A DNA stretch of 8,830 bases from Micrococcales bacterium (GTDB lineage: Bacteria > Actinomycetota > Actinomycetes > Actinomycetales > Dermatophilaceae): assembly GCA_003132125.1 (NCBI GenBank), contig PKWT01000250.1, positions 1-8,830 of the forward strand, written 5' to 3'. Of the stretch, positions 5,711-8,830 are shown piece by piece. A model generated the notes under the pieces. It was not told where the DNA came from and made no database searches. It worked only from the letters and a program-made list of their open reading frames with translations. The position numbers were made by a program, and so were the translations under genes. How positions within the stretch are numbered: position 1 is the first letter of the stretch; the number at the start of each line of letters is the position of its first letter.

Positions 5711-6208
5711 ATGTCCTCTCTCCCTCCGACATTGGCCGAAGGTGTCATCGATCAGCCGGCCAAGAGCCAGCTCGAGGCGTTCCTCGACGAGCACCGAGCA
5801 GCGTTCAACGACTGCCTTGACGGACTGACCGAGGAACAGGCGCGCCGCTCTCTGGTTCCTTCCCGAACCACACTGCTCGGTCTGGTCAAGCACGCGACCT
5901 TCGTCGAGAAGGTCTTGTTCGACGAAGCCGTCACCTGTCGCTCGCGAGCCGAAATCGGCATCCCGGCAACCCCCGACGAGTCGTTCGTCCTCGATGACGA
6001 CGACACCGTCGCATCGGTCCAGCAAGCACACCGCGCAGCCTGTGAGGCATCACGTCGGGCGACGTCATCCCTGGGGTTGGAGGACCTGGTCCATGGCAAC
6101 CGGCGCGGCCCGCTCCCGCTGCGTTGGGTGTACTTTCACGCCTTGCGAGAGCTCGCTCAGCACTGCGGGCATGCAGACATCCTGCGCGAGCAGATCCTCA
6201 GCGAGTAG
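5711..6208 (+). CDS. DinB-family (DUF664-like) protein
   Basis: 165 residues, the usual size for DinB-like four-helix proteins, a superfamily of metal-dependent enzymes that includes thiol-dependent transferases; most members have no known substrate. The sequence shows the expected pattern: an N-terminal helix with LDEHRAAFNDCLDGLTEEQ, then LLGLVKHATFVEKVLF with candidate ligand H61, and a C-terminal helix YFHALRELAQHCGHADILREQI with candidate ligands H143, H151 and H154. The GHADILRE ending is typical of the DUF664 branch. It is probably cytoplasmic. It starts 111 bp after the peptidase gene and appears to be transcribed separately from its own -10 box. In actinobacteria some relatives use mycothiol, but nothing here shows the cofactor. 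Confidence 0.85.
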   Translation: MSSLPPTLAEGVIDQPAKSQLEAFLDEHRAAFNDCLDGLTEEQARRSLVPSRTTLLGLVKHATFVEKVLFDEAVTCRSRAEIGIPATPDESFVLDDDDTVASVQQAHRAACEASRRATSSLGLEDLVHGNRRGPLPLRWVYFHALRELAQHCGHADILREQILSE

Positions 6209-6315
6209 CGCGCCAGCAGCCGCTCGCCGATGCCGCATGGGGTGCCTTGACTGCAATGTCACAGCGGCTCCAACAGCGCGTTTGGAAGGATCGCGTGGCG
6301 CGCCGAGGGCGGCCG

Positions 6316-6342
6316 GTCAGATGAAGGGGCCCTTCATCTGAC
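6316..6342. repeat. 27-bp near-perfect palindrome between convergent genes
   Basis: GTCAGATGAAGGG (6316-6328) and CCCTTCATCTGAC (6330-6342) are perfect complements around a single G. It overlaps the stop codon (complement of 6317-6319) and last codons of the minus-strand gene and lies 107 bp after the end of the DinB-like gene. It may act as a bidirectional terminator for this convergent pair, though it lacks T-runs on both sides. Confidence 0.6.
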
Positions 6343-6680
6343 GCGCATTGCCCGCTGCGAGGTTCGCTCGGCTGCGGAGCACGGACTCGAACGCGTCGGG
6401 CTTGTCGGGGGTGACGATGGGGGCTGACCTTGCGTCCGAGGTCGACGATAAAGCCAGCCCTCTTGTTCGATCGCTTCCTGTCGAGGTTGGCCCAGTACCG
6501 CGGGTTGCCCGTTCCCCAGAAGCGCCACTTGCCGGACCACAGGCCCTTGATCTCGATGCGTTGGAGGCCCTTGATCTGCGTGTACGGGACGCTCTTGGTA
6601 CCGAACGGGAAGTAGTAGGAGTGGATCTCCAGCCGGTCGGTGCCGCACACGATCGTGCCGTCGTCGTAGGTCTCGCTCAC
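6317..6680 (-). pseudogene. small PH-domain-like protein, broken by a 1-base frameshift
   Basis: From a GTG at 6680 the first 87 residues read as a real protein: MSETYDDGTIVCGTDRLEI, then SVPYTQIKGLQRIEIKG, KWRFWGTGNPRYWANLD and GFIVDLGRKVSP. This pattern resembles small actinobacterial proteins that I associate with bacterial PH-like domains; the family name is from memory. At the G5 run 6419-6423 the frame changes and becomes Arg/Pro-rich, ending only at 6198. Removing one G restores IVTPDKPDAFESVLRSRANL and a stop at 6317, giving 120 residues in all, and the restored part is just what should follow VSP. So either the gene is a recent pseudogene, the run is a sequencing error, or slippage is used. 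An open reading of 160 residues exists but its last 73 residues are not credible. No enzymatic role is suggested by the sequence. Confidence 0.75.
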
Positions 6681-6681
6681 C

Positions 6682-6713
6682 CTCGAATCTTATCTCCGGC
6701 TCGAAAGCTCGAA
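6682..6713. promoter_or_regulatory. three CTCGAA repeats around the PH-like gene promoter
   Basis: CTCGAA occurs at 6682-6687, 6700-6705 and 6708-6713 (spacings of 18 and 8 bp). One copy touches the -10 box and the other two lie where a -35 region would be. This is a reasonable layout for a repressor or activator site, though the motif is short. Confidence 0.35.
6687..6692 (-). promoter_or_regulatory. -10 box (TAAGAT) for the PH-like gene
   Basis: On the minus strand TAAGAT ends exactly 6 nt before the GTG start at 6680 and fits TANNNT. There is no well-placed Shine-Dalgarno sequence, so a leaderless transcript is likely. No good -35 box is present. Confidence 0.4.
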
Positions 6714-6984
6714 CATGGCCGCGAAGAGTGCGTCACACCGCCGCCTATCGCCCACCGTTGGGGCGGGCATCACAGCGCCCAGAGTGACCCTTCGCAACCC
6801 GCGTCGGATTGCCGTGCCAAGAGGCCGAAGGATGTCTTGTGCTGCGATCATCCCGTTGTCCGTTAGGAAGGGGCGTCCCGACTTCGCGAACGGGCAGGTG
6901 TCATTGGGTCGCTCGGAGTGAACTCAACCGAACCCGCCACTTCGAACACACGTGAGTCACTGCGCCGTAGAAGGCTCCGAGCCG
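6714..6984. other. gene-free stretch
   Basis: No frame on either strand has convincing codon use or a familiar protein; the longest + strand readings are Arg/Pro-rich. I see no strong hairpin or repeat. It separates the end of the two-gene minus-strand operon from the promoter of the PH-like gene, so it should contain the operon's transcription end, but no terminator is evident. Confidence 0.4.
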
Positions 6985-8010
6985 TCACGGTCGCTCGTCC
7001 GTCGTTGGGACCCCCGTCGCCGCCCACCGATACTCGTGGAGCCCAGATTGGGAGAACATCCCGCCGAAGGACGCGCCAAGGCCAAGTGGTGTGGCTGACT
7101 TGATAACCGAGCCGCCGGCCCGCCGGCGCCCGCGATACGTGTCAAAGTCGACCGACGGAACGGCGGGGTCACGCGGGAGCAGGGCGATTCGCCTTGTGTG
7201 GGTCGCGCGAAGCCAGTTATCAACGTTCACGGAGAGGTACGCACCCAGCGAGTCGATGACCGCATCACTGAAGTCAAGCAGTGGCGCAATGGCCGCGCGA
7301 TCAAGATCGATACGAGTTCCCTCCATGCCCTGGGTTAGCCAGATCCGGGAATGCGTGGCCCCTGAGGTAAGGCCGTAGATGAACGCGTAGTCGCCGAACG
7401 CGTCCTCGGCAAGCGACGTGATGTTCCTGCGGATCAGCGCGGTGCCCTGCCCGTAGCTCACGGACTCGACATAGCCCCTCTTGTTCCGCCTCACCGTGAA
7501 GCCGTGCTCGTGGAGTTTGGTCTCGTACTCGACCACAACCTCGGTAACCCGGCGGAGATTCTCTTCTTGACCTGGTGTGGCCTCCAGGAGCGTGAGCTGT
7601 CCAGCATTGCTCTCAAAGAACATCGCTGCGCTTCGACAGAGCCGGGACTCAACGCCGCCGCCGGGGCAACACAGCCAGATGATGCTTAGAGCAGCTTCCA
7701 TCACCGATCGCACAAGTGTCAGGTCCGCATGGGGAGTCATTGGGCGATCCCGAAGGCACTCGATCGCTTCCAAATGCTCGTCTGCGGACAGGCAGAGGGA
7801 GGAGGTCAGGAAGCCCGCGACCTCCAGAGTCTCCTTCAACCAACTCCGGTCGCGGAAAGGCTGGCTCTCGCACCAAGGCAAGTCCGCCGCCCTGGTGCTC
7901 CCTTCGGGAGGGTTCTCAAAGGCATCGCGTAGGACACGCAAGGCTGCGGTGGCATCCCGCCGCTGCTGTCGTAAGACTTTGAGACCCAGGCTCGCCGCCG
8001 AGGCACTCAT
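6985..8010 (-). CDS. 341-residue protein resembling DUF5677/HEPN-like families
   Basis: No firm identification. The protein appears soluble and mostly helical, with no signal peptide or membrane anchor. A central helix reads LTLVRSVMEAALSIIWLC (R101, E105, W112), and a later one IYGLTSGATHSRIW (S216, H220). The R-x3-E...W and Y-x2-(L)S...H pattern is what I associate with DUF5677-like helical proteins, which are related to HEPN folds; this is pattern memory, not a search. Residues 285-341 are Gly/Arg/Ser-rich and look flexible. The start ATG (8010) overlaps the stop of the upstream gene as ATGA, so the two are translated together and probably act together. A defence or toxin role is possible from the partner's family, but no catalytic site is visible here. 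Confidence 0.6.
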   Translation of the reverse strand: MSASAASLGLKVLRQQRRDATAALRVLRDAFENPPEGSTRAADLPWCESQPFRDRSWLKETLEVAGFLTSSLCLSADEHLEAIECLRDRPMTPHADLTLVRSVMEAALSIIWLCCPGGGVESRLCRSAAMFFESNAGQLTLLEATPGQEENLRRVTEVVVEYETKLHEHGFTVRRNKRGYVESVSYGQGTALIRRNITSLAEDAFGDYAFIYGLTSGATHSRIWLTQGMEGTRIDLDRAAIAPLLDFSDAVIDSLGAYLSVNVDNWLRATHTRRIALLPRDPAVPSVDFDTYRGRRRAGGSVIKSATPLGLGASFGGMFSQSGLHEYRWAATGVPTTDERP

Positions 8011-8708
8011 GCTGTGGCTGAGGCATTGGTCCGGCGGTCGAGTATCCGCATGAGCAAGTCCGCAAGCAAGACGATCTCGGCCGCCTCGGTCGCATCCGTG
8101 TAGTCGACTGGCCTATGCGAACTCGGATTCTTGAAGACCCCCATGGCCCCCTTGAAGAGTTCCATTGTGGCAACCTGCTCGCCAGCCTCAGCGTCTACAT
8201 CGACAAGCTGCCCCCCTTCGCTAGGACCGAAGGCCACCTGCATGAGCTTTGTCCCGACAAGGCTGTTTGATAAACCCGCCATCTCTCGCACCCGAACCTC
8301 GACGGCCTTCATTGCGGCGAACACGGCCAACTCGTACTCGCCCATGAGGAACTGACGCTCGACCACTTCCGCGAGGGAGGCGTGTAACTGCATGCCCAAT
8401 CTCGCAGCCGCGTCCATGTGGGTGACACCCTGGTCGAGAGCCTCGTGACCAGGGCGCGTTATGAAGTAAGCGTTTGAACTCGACTGCGACGGATCCCAAG
8501 CGACGAGCCCGCGGCTGATGAGCCACGCCCAACCTTCTGACAGCGCGCGCTCCATGCCTCGGCCCTGCACGGTGCCCCGTTGCTGGGACACCTTGATCCA
8601 GTTGTCCCGGTTCCAACCGCTGCTCGCCTCGAAGTCTCGGAGGATCTCCATCGCCAAGGAATTGATTGGCATCGTCAGGGTCGCGTCCTCCGGGTGCTTC
8701 CAAGCCAT
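8007..8708 (-). CDS. TIGR02391 (Ymh-type) HEPN-like protein with winged-helix-like N-terminus
   Basis: 233 residues from the ATG at 8708, preferred over the ATG at 8783 because a -10 box lies 6 nt before it and the extra 25 residues (Trp/Cys-rich) look non-coding. The N-terminal half contains a winged-helix-like segment (about 50-90) ending AWLISRGLVAWDP...YFITRPGHEAL. The C-terminal domain (about 107-225) matches the TIGR02391 pattern: LHASLAEVVERQFLMGEYELAVFAAMKAVEVRVREM, then GTKLMQVAF, then ELFKGAMGVFKNPSSH, and a final Leu-rich helix. The usual (R)NPxxH motif appears as K193-N-P-S-S-H198, with Lys replacing Arg. HEPN members with R-x4-6-H are often RNases in toxin or abortive-infection systems, so the Lys may weaken or remove catalysis. 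It is first in a two-gene operon. The family assignment is fairly sure; the function is not. Confidence 0.78.
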   Translation of the reverse strand: MAWKHPEDATLTMPINSLAMEILRDFEASSGWNRDNWIKVSQQRGTVQGRGMERALSEGWAWLISRGLVAWDPSQSSSNAYFITRPGHEALDQGVTHMDAAARLGMQLHASLAEVVERQFLMGEYELAVFAAMKAVEVRVREMAGLSNSLVGTKLMQVAFGPSEGGQLVDVDAEAGEQVATMELFKGAMGVFKNPSSHRPVDYTDATEAAEIVLLADLLMRILDRRTNASATA

Positions 8709-8714
8709 GTGCAA

Positions 8715-8720
8715 ATTATC
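8715..8720 (-). promoter_or_regulatory. -10 box (GATAAT) for the TIGR02391 operon
   Basis: On the minus strand GATAAT (five of six matches to TATAAT) ends exactly 6 nt before the ATG at 8708, again the leaderless layout. GCAGGA just upstream overlaps the box and would be a poorly spaced ribosome site, about 10 nt away. No clear -35 box is found. Confidence 0.4.
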
Positions 8721-8830
8721 CTGCCATGGCCACGACCATCCGCCACGCCACGCTGACGCGCAGATGCATGAATGCAACCGCAATTGCGACCCGAGGGCGC
8801 GTCATATCGCGGCGAATTCAACCGGTCAAC

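Noticed and set aside
6348..6866. 172-codon open frame on the + strand opposite the PH-like gene
   Set aside because: It is antisense to a sequence with recognisable protein features and has a repetitive Leu/Asp/Val composition typical of shadows.
8709..8783. 25-residue N-terminal extension of the TIGR02391 protein
   Set aside because: It is rich in Trp and Cys, unlike the family, and would include the well-placed GATAAT box at 8715-8720 in coding sequence.
1..8830. CRISPR array, insertion sequence, tRNA or rRNA
   Set aside because: I found no regularly spaced repeats, no transposase or integrase motifs, and no segment with tRNA-like arms; short repeats are single pairs or triplets only.

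Overview
The window is high-GC DNA with GTG starts, ATGA/GTGA gene overlaps, strongly C-ending codons in places, and several genes with a TANNNT box 6-7 nt before the start codon. Together with the protein types (SipW-like signal peptidase, YRGPDRR-type histidine kinase, DinB-like protein, TIGR02391 protein), this suggests an actinobacterium, perhaps in the Micrococcales. That placement is an inference; there is no rRNA or other marker in the window.

Left part (1-1245): a probable 15-codon tail of a gene leaving the window, about 400 bp without a gene, a small zinc cytidine-deaminase-type enzyme (458-850), and a gene-free stretch with two consecutive perfect hairpins.

Centre (1246-5599): a coherent secretion and signalling cassette on the + strand. 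A 54-residue pre-peptide with a SipW-type signal sequence overlaps by GTGA a polytopic membrane histidine kinase, which overlaps by ATGA a LuxR-type response regulator. After a gap holding a 10-bp direct repeat (possible operator) come a small secreted protein with a Sec-type signal peptide and two cysteines, a strong hairpin, and a Ser/His-type signal peptidase I with an unusually long C-terminal extension. The layout suggests that the two-component system controls or senses the exported proteins and that the peptidase matures at least one of them. The pre-peptide would leave only about 17 residues after cleavage, so a peptide signal is a real but unproven possibility. Between the secreted protein and the peptidase, the sequence CCGAAGGG occurs twice and its complement once, so two mutually exclusive hairpins can form. 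One of them buries the peptidase's ribosome binding site.

Right part (5600-8830): a DinB-like protein on +, then three minus-strand genes. The first, a small protein I take to be PH-domain-like, is broken by one extra G in a G5 run; removing it restores a plausible 120-residue protein. The other two overlap by ATGA: a TIGR02391/Ymh-type HEPN-like protein with an N-terminal winged-helix-like part, and a 341-residue protein resembling DUF5677-like families. They may be a two-gene defence or stress module. I saw no transposase, integrase, CRISPR array, tRNA or rRNA.
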